Part shown: positions 1 through 7,293 of the stretch, piece by piece | How the letters are laid out: every line of letters starts with the position of its first letter | Numbering within the stretch: position 1 is the first letter of the stretch | Virus record (IMG/VR): IMGVR_UViG_3300013286_000032 | Coordinates: 1 to 34,212 of that record | DNA from: a virus | DNA: 34,212 nucleotides | Reading direction: 5' to 3' (one strand) | Notes under the pieces: generated by a model | Told to the model about the DNA's origin: nothing | The model's database searches: none | Seen by the model: only the letters and a program-made list of their open reading frames with translations | Translations under genes and position numbers: made by a program

Positions 1-62
1 CCAAGGTTAGTGACACCAACTGGAAAGCCTTGGCTCGTAGTACTTGTATGAAGAATAGCTAA
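1..62 (+). CDS. C-terminal end of an upstream gene (partial)
   Basis: Reading from base 3, an open frame runs in from the window edge and ends with TAA at 60-62, one base before the ATG of the next gene. The visible residues end in ARSTCMKNS. The tight junction with the following ATG matches the rest of the window and is the main reason to think it is real. Only about 19 residues are visible, so no function can be given. Confidence 0.4.
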   Translation, partial: KVSDTNWKALARSTCMKNS

Positions 63-63
63 T

Positions 64-279
64 ATGATTAACGATCTTAAACTCAAAGCCGGCATTCAAG
101 ATAACCCAGACCAAGAAGGGTTAGACTTGTTTGCTGAGCTAATAGTTAAAGAATGCGCCGACCTAGCTTATAGCTATAACATATACGGCAAGGGCAGAGC
201 CTGGAATCTAATTATTAAAGAACACTTTGGCCTGCCAACTGTTGACACAGATTTACCACCGTATCTTAGAAATTTATAG
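64..279 (+). CDS. small hypothetical phage protein, 71 aa
   Basis: A short acidic protein. Its central stretch, FAELIVKECADLA, resembles a segment common in small T4-like phage proteins of unknown role, where a KECADLA-type helix is followed by a GK...HFG segment; here the second part reads IIKEHFGLP. No catalytic motif or membrane segment is visible. The ATG lies one base after the stop of the preceding gene, which suggests translational coupling, and a terminator follows at 345-376, so this is probably the last gene of its transcript. The family resemblance is from memory and the function is unknown. Confidence 0.7.
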   Translation: MINDLKLKAGIQDNPDQEGLDLFAELIVKECADLAYSYNIYGKGRAWNLIIKEHFGLPTVDTDLPPYLRNL

Positions 280-344
280 TACTCAGATATCCAAACTAAG
301 TACTCACAGTAGCTCCTGGGTCGGTCAAACCGATCCACTTTACA

Positions 345-376
345 GTAGGTACCCGTAAAACGGTACCTACTTTTTT
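345..376 (+). terminator. Rho-independent terminator after the 64-279 gene
   Basis: A perfect 9-bp inverted repeat (GTAGGTACC / GGTACCTAC) encloses an 8-nt loop and is followed directly by six T. The T tract runs into the -35 box of the next promoter (375-380). A weaker hairpin (TCGGT-CAA-ACCGA) lies just upstream at 321-333. Confidence 0.9.
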
Positions 377-403
377 GACTTTGTTTATAAAATACTGTAC
401 AAT
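375..403 (+). promoter_or_regulatory. sigma70-type promoter, leaderless type, for the 410 operon
   Basis: -35 TTGACT at 375-380, a 17-bp spacer, and -10 TACAAT at 398-403. The ATG at 410 comes exactly 6 nt after the -10, so the expected transcription start is at or within a base of the A of the ATG. No Shine-Dalgarno sequence fits between. The -35 shares two bases with the T tract of the preceding terminator. Confidence 0.85.
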
Positions 404-409
404 GTATAA

Positions 410-1195
410 ATGTCTAATAAAATTCTAATTGGTGGATGTAGTGTTTCGGCTGGATTTGGGCTAGACTGTGAACGACTGGATCCACGCATGTGGCTTAACC
501 AAATTTTGCGTAATGTATATCCAGACCCTGACATTAACAATATTAGTGTAACAGGCTTAGACAATCATGAAGTTTTTGTATCAACCGCTGATCAGTTGCT
601 CACTAACAAATATGATTTAACTGTAGTACTCTGGCAAAATATTCCCCGGGTTAACTTTCACTTTGGATTAGAAACTTATCAAACCAGAGCCGGTATTATT
701 GCAACCGGTCGTTGTAGCGATATTAACCTGGTAGGTGGACAACGAGTATTGGGCAAAAACCTTGACCGTGCTCGCGAATACATGTTAAAATTTTATAATT
801 ATCACTGGGATATTAAACACTTGGTCACTTATGTCAATGTGCTCAAACGTCTTGCTGAACCTGGACAAATTGTGTTTGTAAACTATGCTCAACCGTGGCA
901 TATTTGCCGCTACTTTGATACAAAAGCATGGACCGTACCATCAGAATTAGATCCGTTTACCCAGGAGTTATTAGAAGTGGCCTTGCGTGATGACGCAGAA
1001 ATAAAGACGCTATATAATATGTGTCATGAACAGTATCATGCGGCAGGTGGAATACAAGAAAATAGTTGGTTAAATTTGTACACACCGTTAGCTCAAATTC
1101 AAATTGATACACTCCTAAATGATCCTCATCCTGGCTATTTAAGTCAAGATGTGTTTGCAAAATACCTAACACCAATACTTCAAAAAAAGTTGTAA
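410..1195 (+). CDS. SGNH/GDSL-hydrolase-like protein, 261 aa
   Basis: Resembles the SGNH hydrolase superfamily (esterases, lipases, deacetylases). The N-terminus has a beta-strand leading into GGCSVSAG, matching the GDS nucleophile block with Ser11. Near the C-terminus NDPHPGY matches the D-x-x-H block, but with Asn at the Asp position. Oxyanion-hole blocks II and III are not clear. No signal peptide is seen, so it probably acts in the cytoplasm. It is the first gene of a transcript read from a leaderless sigma70 promoter and overlaps uvsW by one base (TAATG). A second SGNH-like gene follows uvsW. The substrate is unknown; a role in modifying host or phage acyl or acetyl groups is only inference. 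Confidence 0.65.
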   Translation: MSNKILIGGCSVSAGFGLDCERLDPRMWLNQILRNVYPDPDINNISVTGLDNHEVFVSTADQLLTNKYDLTVVLWQNIPRVNFHFGLETYQTRAGIIATGRCSDINLVGGQRVLGKNLDRAREYMLKFYNYHWDIKHLVTYVNVLKRLAEPGQIVFVNYAQPWHICRYFDTKAWTVPSELDPFTQELLEVALRDDAEIKTLYNMCHEQYHAAGGIQENSWLNLYTPLAQIQIDTLLNDPHPGYLSQDVFAKYLTPILQKKL

Positions 1196-2664
1196 TGCCT
1201 ACAGCCACAATCATAATTCGAGATGAAGTAAACATCAAGCTAGAGGGGCTTGAACTTGATGTACGAAAGAAATTAGTTAACACATTCAAGTACGAGATTC
1301 CGGGCGCCCGCTATCAACCAGCAGTTAGGCTTGGTCGATGGGATGGTAAAGTGGCCTACTTCCAACTCGGCGGCAGCACATATACTAACTTGCTACCGGA
1401 AATTATTCCAATATTAGAAAATTTTAATTACGATATTGAACTAGATGATCAGCGCGACTATAGAACTACGTTTGAATTTGATCAAGTCAAGGAAGACTCG
1501 TTTGCCGGCAAAGTATGGCCCAAGGCCCACCCCTTAGAAGGCCAACCCATCATGCTACGTGACTATCAAGTTAAAATTGTCAACGAGTTTCTGGCCAATC
1601 CACAATGCCTACAAGAAGTGGCCACAGGCGCAGGTAAAACCATCATGACCGCGGCACTAAGTCATAGTGTGGAGCAGTATGGTCGTAGTATTGTTATTGT
1701 ACCGAACAAATCATTGGTAACACAAACAGAAAAAGACTATATCAATATGGAATTGGATGTGGGCGTGTTTTTTGGCGATCGAAAAGAGTTTGGCAAAACA
1801 CATACCATCTGTACTTGGCAAAGTTTAAATGTCCTTTTAAAGAATTCAAAGTCAGCCGATATTGAAGTTAGCATAACCGACTTTTTAGAAGATGTTGTAT
1901 GTGTGATTGTTGATGAAGTTCATATGGCCAAAGCAGATGCATTAAAAACATTACTAACCGGCGTCATGGCCAGGATTCCAATTCGTTGGGGCCTAACTGG
2001 CACAGTACCTAAAGAAGCATATGAATTTCAAGCCTTGAAGTGCAGTATTGGCCCAGTAATCAGTCAACTCAGTGCCAGCGAACTACAGGAGCGCGGTGTA
2101 TTGGCGCAATGCCATGTGAACATTGTGCAATTGGTAGACCATGTGGAGTATACGGATTATCAAAGTGAATTAAAATACTTGTTAGAAGAACGAGGCAGAT
2201 TAGATACCATGGCCGAACTGATAAAGCAGGTTAATCTTACAGGCAACACCTTGGTACTAGTAGATCGTATTGCCGCCGGGCAAGGCCTACTAGAACGCCT
2301 GGGAGATCGTGCTGTGTTTGTTTCGGGTTCAACCAAAGGAAAAGTCAGACAAGATGAATATGATGAGATCGCTATTTCAGACGATAAGATTATCGTTGCA
2401 ACTTACGGCATTGCCGCTGTCGGAATCAATATTCCTCGCATCTTTAATCTGGTACTTATTGAGCCTGGTAAGTCGTTTGTTAGAGTTATACAAAGTATAG
2501 GGCGCGGTATTCGTAAAGCCAAAGACAAAGATCATGTACAAATTTGGGACGTCACAAGCACCTGCAAGTTTGCCAAACGACATTTAACCAAACGCAAACA
2601 ATTTTACAAAGAAGCCAATTATCCATTTACCCAAGAAAAATTAGAATGGATGAAGATCAAATGA
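1195..2664 (+). CDS. uvsW: UvsW-like superfamily 2 DNA/RNA helicase, 489 aa
   Basis: T4 UvsW unwinds branched DNA and R-loops, supports branch migration and replication-fork rescue, and ends early origin-dependent replication. The sequence has a UvsW-type N-terminal domain (RLGRWDGKVAYF near residue 45), Walker A ATGAGKT at 143-149, a DEVH box at 240-243, motif III GLTGT near 266 and motif VI QSIGRGIRK near 433. The length is close to T4 UvsW (about 500 aa). It starts in a TAATG overlap with the SGNH-like gene, and its stop overlaps the next start (ATGA), so the three genes look co-transcribed. The order SGNH-uvsW-SGNH is unusual. Identification is confident. Confidence 0.95.
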   Translation: MPTATIIIRDEVNIKLEGLELDVRKKLVNTFKYEIPGARYQPAVRLGRWDGKVAYFQLGGSTYTNLLPEIIPILENFNYDIELDDQRDYRTTFEFDQVKEDSFAGKVWPKAHPLEGQPIMLRDYQVKIVNEFLANPQCLQEVATGAGKTIMTAALSHSVEQYGRSIVIVPNKSLVTQTEKDYINMELDVGVFFGDRKEFGKTHTICTWQSLNVLLKNSKSADIEVSITDFLEDVVCVIVDEVHMAKADALKTLLTGVMARIPIRWGLTGTVPKEAYEFQALKCSIGPVISQLSASELQERGVLAQCHVNIVQLVDHVEYTDYQSELKYLLEERGRLDTMAELIKQVNLTGNTLVLVDRIAAGQGLLERLGDRAVFVSGSTKGKVRQDEYDEIAISDDKIIVATYGIAAVGINIPRIFNLVLIEPGKSFVRVIQSIGRGIRKAKDKDHVQIWDVTSTCKFAKRHLTKRKQFYKEANYPFTQEKLEWMKIK

Positions 2665-3236
2665 CACGTATTTTGATTGCTGGAGATAGCTTTAGCAGTC
2701 CGGCACTAGCAGGCGACCACGGCTGGCCAAAAATCCTAGCAGAAAAATATGCAACCACCAATGTATCGCAGCCGGGCATTGGTGAATATAAAATCCTACA
2801 GAATTTAAAAACGCAAAAATTACACACGTTTGATCTAGTAATCGTATCACACACTAGTCCTTATCGTGTACACACAGAGATAAATCCACTATATCCTGCA
2901 GGACATGTTTACCATACATCAGACATACTATTTGCTGATGCTGAAAGCAAACACAGTTGCATGGCTGACTACTTTCGGTATGTGTTTGATCCGGAATACT
3001 ATCGCTTTGTGCATACCGCTTGTTGCCGTGAAATTGATCACTTGACCAACAGCATTCCCACCATCCATATAACACATTTTGACTGGGCAGATTTATATCC
3101 GTTTGAGTCCTTGATAAACTTTCATAGTTTTTGGACAGCTAACCGCGGCAACGAAGTACACTATAATGAGCACGGCAATCAACATGTTTTGGATATATTG
3201 ACAAAAGAAATTGAAGAAAAAACAAATAATCGTTGA
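2661..3236 (+). CDS. SGNH/GDSL-hydrolase-like protein, 191 aa
   Basis: A second SGNH-superfamily candidate. It begins ILIAGDSFSS, a clear block I with the nucleophile Ser in GDS. SQPGIGEY fits block II (Gly), SHTSPYR occupies the block III position, and NEVHYNEHGNQHVL matches block V with its conserved H and downstream G. As in the gene at 410, the Asp of D-x-x-H is Asn. The ATG at 2661 overlaps the uvsW stop (ATGA); in-frame codons upstream would intrude on uvsW, so this start is preferred. No signal peptide or membrane segment is visible. The stop codon TGA lies inside the -35 box of the next promoter. Substrate unknown. Confidence 0.7.
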   Translation: MTRILIAGDSFSSPALAGDHGWPKILAEKYATTNVSQPGIGEYKILQNLKTQKLHTFDLVIVSHTSPYRVHTEINPLYPAGHVYHTSDILFADAESKHSCMADYFRYVFDPEYYRFVHTACCREIDHLTNSIPTIHITHFDWADLYPFESLINFHSFWTANRGNEVHYNEHGNQHVLDILTKEIEEKTNNR

Positions 3237-3261
3237 TTACTAAAATGCTATATGCTATAAT
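3233..3261 (+). promoter_or_regulatory. sigma70-type promoter, leaderless type, for the 3268 operon
   Basis: -35 TTGATT at 3233-3238, a 17-bp spacer, and extended -10 TGCTATAAT with the hexamer at 3256-3261. The ATG at 3268 is exactly 6 nt downstream, predicting a leaderless transcript. The -35 contains the TGA stop of the preceding gene. Confidence 0.9.
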
Positions 3262-3267
3262 AATACT

Positions 3268-3768
3268 ATGCGAATATTAACCTTAGACAATGCACCATTT
3301 GATTTAGATCATTTACCCGAAGAAGTAGATGACATGCGATTTGCCATACTAGATAATAGTAATCCGCAAGATCCAGACTATCACTACATACCCTTAATCT
3401 TTTTAGAAAGTTTTAATGCTCCAGCCTTGGTGCTACGCATTGGTGATTATAAAATTCGCATGCCTGTGGATTGGCAAATTTTAATTGGTGAACCCGACCT
3501 GGGAGATCTAGAAGTGTTACCACTGACCAGTATCAATGATCGCGGCTTCAAGGCATTTCAATTCAATCCATTAACCAGTTTTAGACCCAGTTTTCTTGAC
3601 ATTGAAATTGTTGATGTCTATCAGGAAGTGGCCTGGTATGCTCCTAAACTTAAAAACGGGCAGATGCTGTGTGTGCCCCTGGGCTCTGAAGCCAAGCCAG
3701 ACTGCGTGTATTTTGTCAAGGACATTAGCCGCAACTGTGAAGTGATTGATTATAACAAGGCATGGTAA
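3268..3768 (+). CDS. conserved-looking hypothetical phage protein, 166 aa
   Basis: Unrecognised. The protein is soluble and acidic, with no signal peptide, membrane segment or cysteine cluster. The middle (IGDYKIRMPVDWQILIGEP) and the later VAWYAPKLKNGQMLCVPL look like compact beta-rich segments rather than disorder. It is the first gene of a leaderless transcript that continues through a gp62-like protein, a zinc-finger protein and a DnaE-palm-like protein, so a replication-related or regulatory role is possible from context alone. Its stop overlaps the next ATG by one base. Confidence 0.75.
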   Translation: MRILTLDNAPFDLDHLPEEVDDMRFAILDNSNPQDPDYHYIPLIFLESFNAPALVLRIGDYKIRMPVDWQILIGEPDLGDLEVLPLTSINDRGFKAFQFNPLTSFRPSFLDIEIVDVYQEVAWYAPKLKNGQMLCVPLGSEAKPDCVYFVKDISRNCEVIDYNKAW

Positions 3769-4214
3769 TGGATAAACTTAGTATTGGTAATGAAATGGCG
3801 CAGTTTGATCGCAAGAACCGCGACTTTTACCATGACCTTACTAATGAAGAAAAGAAAAAGTTCAGCAACTTTCTCATGATTCGATATGGAAGTAGTGTAC
3901 AAGGCAGTCGCGATTTACAAGAGTTTTACCTTATTAGCACCAATGAACGACTTAACAAACACTTCTTTAATATTAACCGGCATCCTAAGTTACAGTGGTT
4001 ATGCGCCACGACAGTTAGTCCCGGTATGGGTACAGTTAGACATAATTGGATTGCACCCAAGAAAAAAGAACCCGGAGCCAACAGTATTAAAAAACAGTTG
4101 GCAGAATTATATCCTAACATGAAATCTGATGAGATCGATGTTATGGCAGTAATTAACACTAAAAAAGAACTAGATGCATACTTAAAACTATCAGGACAGG
4201 AGATTAAAAAATGA
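3768..4214 (+). CDS. gp62-like clamp-loader small subunit (tentative), 148 aa
   Basis: T4 gp62 is the small subunit of the gp44/62 clamp loader, which places the gp45 sliding clamp on DNA. The resemblance is in overall pattern: an N-terminal helical part, a central segment with LNKHFFNI followed by HPKLQWL, a basic stretch with HNWIAPKKK, then IKKQLAELYP and a helical C-terminus. This matches the layout of short gp62 proteins as I remember them, and is not a residue-level proof. No gp44 or gp45 gene lies in the window. I chose the ATG at 3768 (TAATG overlap with the preceding stop) over an in-frame ATG two codons upstream. The final ATGA overlaps the next gene. Confidence 0.5.
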   Translation: MDKLSIGNEMAQFDRKNRDFYHDLTNEEKKKFSNFLMIRYGSSVQGSRDLQEFYLISTNERLNKHFFNINRHPKLQWLCATTVSPGMGTVRHNWIAPKKKEPGANSIKKQLAELYPNMKSDEIDVMAVINTKKELDAYLKLSGQEIKK

Positions 4215-4441
4215 TTTGGGCTTTATTTAAAAAAGAAACTACAGAACGGGTACAGCCGCCAATGCCTAACCCAAGATTCAAACACGATGGAAAGTTATTT
4301 CGATACGCACCTCAGTCCGATATAACAGCCTACGAAGTGGCACTGATCTTGCCAACCGCAGTTCAGTCGTCCACCCCAATAAATTTATATGGCTATTTTG
4401 AAGAAAATAATCTGTTAAGGCACTTCCAGAAAGAAGAATGA
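4211..4441 (+). CDS. small hypothetical protein, 76 aa
   Basis: Unrecognised. It begins with an aromatic and basic stretch (MIWALFKKETT), followed by a proline-rich segment, and has no cysteine or clear membrane helix. The start overlaps the gp62-like stop (ATGA) and its own stop overlaps the next ATG in the same way, so it is embedded in the operon and probably translated by coupling. Support for coding comes from this fit rather than from family recognition. Confidence 0.65.
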   Translation: MIWALFKKETTERVQPPMPNPRFKHDGKLFRYAPQSDITAYEVALILPTAVQSSTPINLYGYFEENNLLRHFQKEE

Positions 4442-5112
4442 GTTATACCTGTCAGTATTGCCGGAAGGACTTTATAAAAGAGTCTAGCTTGGCTGTGCAT
4501 TCGTGTGAGCCAAGACGTCGCCGCATGGAAAAAGACGAAGCAGGAGTTAGATTAGGATTTCAAAGTTATATCAAGTTCTATGAACTTACACAAGGATCAG
4601 CCCGGCTCAAAACCTTTGATGATTTTGCTGATAGTCCTTACTACCGGGCCTTTGTTAAATTTGGCCGACATTGTGTTGCTATTCGCGCCATCAACCCGGC
4701 CCGCTTTGTTGAATGGGTTCTAAAACAAAACAAGAAATTAGATTACTGGTGCAAGGACACTGTGTATACTGAATATCTCATGGATTACCTGCGTGTAGAA
4801 AATGTCAATGATGCCTTGGCTCGTGCCATGGAGTTTGGTATAGACTGGGCAGAAAACTCAGGACATCCAGCCGAGGATTGCCTACGGTATGGTAACAGTA
4901 ATGCCATGGCATACGCTGTTAGTGTAGGTCGTATCAGCCCCTGGATTATATACAATTGCGAGTCGGGCCAGAAGTTTTTAAGTGAATTAGATCCTACCCA
5001 AATTGCCATGGTGTGGCCCTACATAGACGCAGACTTTTGGCAACGCAAGTTTAAAGATTATCCAGCAGATCAAGAGTATGCCAAAGATATTTTAACCCGG
5101 GCAGGGTGGTAA
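4438..5112 (+). CDS. C2H2 zinc-finger protein, 224 aa
   Basis: The N-terminus holds one zinc finger: C5-x2-C8, then a helix (ESSLAVH) with a His and a Cys further on, a C2H2/C2HC-like arrangement that suggests nucleic-acid or protein binding. The remaining 190 residues are helical and rich in aromatic residues (FVKFGRHCVAIRAINPARF; WPYIDADFW) and end in AGW. The ordered look of the sequence suggests a conserved phage family, but I cannot name it. It lies between the gp62-like and DnaE-palm-like genes with stop/start overlaps on both sides, so a part in replication or its control is plausible. Confidence 0.75.
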   Translation: MSYTCQYCRKDFIKESSLAVHSCEPRRRRMEKDEAGVRLGFQSYIKFYELTQGSARLKTFDDFADSPYYRAFVKFGRHCVAIRAINPARFVEWVLKQNKKLDYWCKDTVYTEYLMDYLRVENVNDALARAMEFGIDWAENSGHPAEDCLRYGNSNAMAYAVSVGRISPWIIYNCESGQKFLSELDPTQIAMVWPYIDADFWQRKFKDYPADQEYAKDILTRAGW

Positions 5113-5681
5113 TGAGCGCAGATATTGATATCGACTTAGCAGACCGCGAACAAGTGTTAAAACTCATTCGAGCTACCTCTGCACGACAACTGCATCAAGG
5201 ACAGGTGCGTCGGCATAACTCTGGTGTATATGTAACTGACATTCCGTATGATCCTGTTAATGAGTGTGCGGCCCTGGATTATGAACAAGCAGAAGAACAT
5301 GGATACTTCAAGATAGATTTGCTTAATATGTCAGTGTATCAATTGATAAAAAGTCCCGAACACTATGCAGAGTTGTTGGCCATTACTCCGCCGTGGGAAC
5401 GATTATGGACTGATCTAGAATGGGCAAAACAATTGGTGCATATAGGCAATTATACAGAATTATTAAGGTCAATGAAACCGGATAGTATACCTAGAATGGC
5501 CGCATTTATCAGTATCATTCGGCCCGGAAAAGCACATTTACAAAATTGCTCTTGGGAGGAAGTGTTTAAGTTAGTTTGGGATGGCGATGATAGTCGTGGA
5601 TTTGTATTTAGACACAGTCATGCAATCAGCTATGCCGCATTAGTTTCACTGCACATGAACCTACTCAACTCGTCGAACTAA
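5112..5681 (+). CDS. mini protein resembling the palm of C-family DNA polymerase (DnaE-like), 189 aa
   Basis: Short segments match conserved DnaE/PolC blocks in the correct order. Residues 4-8 (DIDID, followed by ADREQVLKLI) resemble the PDxDIDF palm motif and its following helix. HNSGVYV at 35-41 resembles the HAGGVVI block. FKIDLLN at 66-72 resembles the KFDFLGL block with the third palm Asp (D69). KPDSIPRMAAFISIIRPG to 139 resembles the block ending in RPGP. FRHSHAISYA at 166-175 resembles the NKSHSAAYA block. The full family is about 1,100 aa; PHP, most of the fingers, beta-binding and OB domains are absent. Both the DxD and third Asp positions seem kept, so catalysis is not excluded. It could be a regulator or decoy derived from a polymerase. 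The ATG at 5112 overlaps the preceding stop; GTG at 5106 is an alternative. It converges with the minus-strand gene by 21 bases. Confidence 0.65.
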   Translation: MSADIDIDLADREQVLKLIRATSARQLHQGQVRRHNSGVYVTDIPYDPVNECAALDYEQAEEHGYFKIDLLNMSVYQLIKSPEHYAELLAITPPWERLWTDLEWAKQLVHIGNYTELLRSMKPDSIPRMAAFISIIRPGKAHLQNCSWEEVFKLVWDGDDSRGFVFRHSHAISYAALVSLHMNLLNSSN

Positions 5682-6038
5682 AGTAATACTTTTTCTTTTG
5701 GATTTTTTACGACTCATTTCGCTTAGGCTGCAGATGGGTCCGTGTAACACTTCAAGATCTTTGTTGACAAAAGTACGCAGGTAAACTTTAAAAGGATCCC
5801 ATTCAGTTTTAAGGAATATGTTAATTGGTATACTACGATTGCTTTCCCACCACCAAATATTGGCTAATTCTAAAAATTTGCGTTTGCTATCTAAATCTTG
5901 TATGCTGCCAAAATCATATATAGTTGTAATAATATCATCTTGGTTTTGTATAATACCCACATATTCTGTAGTGGCGTAGACACACAGCGTTATAAACGGG
6001 TATTTTTCAGCTAGTTTAGCAAAGATGTCGTTAGTCAT
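5661..6038 (-). CDS. conserved-looking hypothetical phage protein, 125 aa
   Basis: This is the only gene on the minus strand. It begins MTNDIFAKLAEKYPF and contains a hydrophobic strand region, a WWWES motif and IPINIFLKTEW, and ends in a very basic tail (SRKKSKRKSITLVRRVE). The pattern resembles a hypothetical protein common in T4-like marine phages, in my memory, with no known function. I chose the ATG at 6036-6038; a TTG 24 nt upstream is in frame but lies across the promoter. A perfect TATAAATA late motif sits 12-19 bases upstream on the minus strand. Its 3' end overlaps the DnaE-palm-like gene tail to tail. Confidence 0.8.
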   Translation of the reverse strand: MTNDIFAKLAEKYPFITLCVYATTEYVGIIQNQDDIITTIYDFGSIQDLDSKRKFLELANIWWWESNRSIPINIFLKTEWDPFKVYLRTFVNKDLEVLHGPICSLSEMSRKKSKRKSITLVRRVE

Positions 6039-6049
6039 AATGTCCAGGA

Positions 6050-6057
6050 TATTTATA
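6050..6057 (-). promoter_or_regulatory. T4-type late promoter (minus strand)
   Basis: Perfect TATAAATA on the minus strand. If the motif occupies -13 to -6 as in T4, transcription would start near 6044, about 6 nt before the ATG at 6038. No Shine-Dalgarno sequence fits. It is divergent from the late motif at 6084-6091. Confidence 0.6.
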
Positions 6058-6083
6058 ACCAAAAGACCTCGAACGGTTTAATC

Positions 6084-6091
6084 GATAAATA
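6084..6091 (+). promoter_or_regulatory. T4-type late promoter for the 6096 gene
   Basis: GATAAATA, seven of eight bases of the T4 late consensus. The ATG at 6096 is only 4 nt downstream, so the expected start site nearly coincides with the start codon. Confidence 0.55.
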
Positions 6092-6095
6092 CAAC

Positions 6096-7247
6096 ATGTA
6101 CTCAACCCAAGCCTACATTTATCAACAGATCACACGAGTATTACTGATAGATACTGGTGCCGGTGAAACTTTCACTTATAGGTATGATCCCGTGTACGCA
6201 AAAAAATTGACAATTAATAAAGGGGTTGATAATGTGCTCTTATTTGAGTTTATCAACCAAGAAGAAAAACCAGTTAATATTACTGGAAGCTCATTTGTAT
6301 TCAGAGCCATCGATCAACAAGGAACCAAACTCTTGGTTGATGAACCTCTGGTAATCTTAAACGGCCCAACAGGCCGTGCCAAAGTAACACTTTCAGCCAA
6401 AGAACTGTTGGAAATTCAAGCACAACCAGCCAGCTACAGCATTACTCGCACCAGCGGTAACCTAACAGAAGCAGTATTCACCAATGCACAATCCGGTGCC
6501 CGTGCTCCTGTGGACATTGTTAATTCGGTATTGCCAACATTTGTGCCCAGTTCAGAATTAACTATTCCTACCTTGGAATTATCAAACCAATTGCAATATG
6601 ATGGCACTTCTTACGGGCAATATCCAGGCGGAGCATTTTGGCAAGGCAATCCCAATGGCGGCAGCTATTGGAATTCGTACAACAACACTGAATATTTTTC
6701 AAGTTTTATTGCACCTCGCGGTCCAGTGACCACAGTACAAATGGATCTTATTCAATACACAGGTACCATTAAGGCTCAGTGGGCAGAAAATTATCAAAGC
6801 CTTTGGTATAACATAACAGAATCAACCACGTATCTTAACCAGACCAAAACAATCCATATGAACATCATTGGATGGTATCCAATATTGCGTTTGTGTTTTA
6901 ATAACAGTGTGTTTGCCACACCCAACCAACCTGGCTATCCAGCAATTGCTGTGGCCTACTGTGTTGATGGACAAGTTACCAATATCGAAGTACTCAATGG
7001 TGGGTCTGGTTACTTGGCACCTCCAAGAATTGACATTGTTGGCGATGGCGCAGGCGCTGCGGCCGAAGCAACCATAAGTGACACAGGACAAGTGGTGGGT
7101 ATCACAGTGACCAATCCTGGTTCTGGCTACTGGCCATTACCAAGTACACCAAATCCTGGAGCCAGTCCAAGTCCAGTTCCGGCAAGTCAACAAGGTGCTA
7201 TTGTGGTAATCAGCACCGGATTTGTTGTAAACTTAATGTATCGGTAG
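6096..7247 (+). CDS. BppU-like virion/tail protein with GGSGY repeats, 383 aa
   Basis: Probably a structural tail or baseplate protein. Residues about 30-125 (AKKLTINKGVDNVLLFEF ... VTLSAKELLEIQ) resemble the N-terminal beta-sandwich of BppU-type baseplate proteins. The middle (about 180-215) is rich in Gly, Tyr and Asn, as in fibres. The C-terminal part has two copies, 39 residues apart, of GQVxxIxVxNxGSGY, a beta-repeat common in marine-phage structural proteins. It has a late motif immediately upstream and no Shine-Dalgarno sequence. It stands alone between the early operon and the primase gene. Structural assignment is fairly sure; the exact position in the virion is not. Confidence 0.75.
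   Translation: MYSTQAYIYQQITRVLLIDTGAGETFTYRYDPVYAKKLTINKGVDNVLLFEFINQEEKPVNITGSSFVFRAIDQQGTKLLVDEPLVILNGPTGRAKVTLSAKELLEIQAQPASYSITRTSGNLTEAVFTNAQSGARAPVDIVNSVLPTFVPSSELTIPTLELSNQLQYDGTSYGQYPGGAFWQGNPNGGSYWNSYNNTEYFSSFIAPRGPVTTVQMDLIQYTGTIKAQWAENYQSLWYNITESTTYLNQTKTIHMNIIGWYPILRLCFNNSVFATPNQPGYPAIAVAYCVDGQVTNIEVLNGGSGYLAPPRIDIVGDGAGAAAEATISDTGQVVGITVTNPGSGYWPLPSTPNPGASPSPVPASQQGAIVVISTGFVVNLMYR
6969..7131 (+). repeat. two 117-nt-period coding repeats (GQV...GSGY)
   Basis: Two related segments start at 6969 and 7086 within the structural gene. Each encodes a GQV-x2-I-x-V-x-N-x-GSGY unit. They are diverged at DNA level, so this is a protein-domain repeat and not a recent duplication. Confidence 0.6.
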
Positions 7248-7258
7248 GCCAAACCTAG

Positions 7259-7287
7259 TTGATTTTTAGTAATAATTCTGCTATAAT
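7259..7287 (+). promoter_or_regulatory. sigma70-type promoter, leaderless type, for primase
   Basis: -35 TTGATT at 7259-7264, a 17-bp spacer, and extended -10 TGCTATAAT with the hexamer at 7282-7287. The ATG at 7294 follows exactly 6 nt later. No Shine-Dalgarno sequence is present. Confidence 0.9.
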
Positions 7288-7293
7288 AGTAGC

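Noticed and set aside
278-306. 8-bp direct repeat AGTACTCA (278-285 and 299-306)
   Set aside because: Too short and isolated to support an operator call; no third copy was noticed.
311-345. tRNA-like T-arm (GTCGGT-CAA-ACCGAT hairpin) in the first intergenic region
   Set aside because: The loop is not a TPsiC loop, and no acceptor stem, anticodon arm or CCA end can be formed around it. It is better read as a small hairpin before the terminator.
957-1289. Minus-strand open frame opposite the SGNH-like gene and uvsW start, and similar antisense frames elsewhere (for example 9422-9802 and 32676-32939)
   Set aside because: They lie wholly opposite well-supported genes, have no ribosome site or promoter and encode no recognisable protein.
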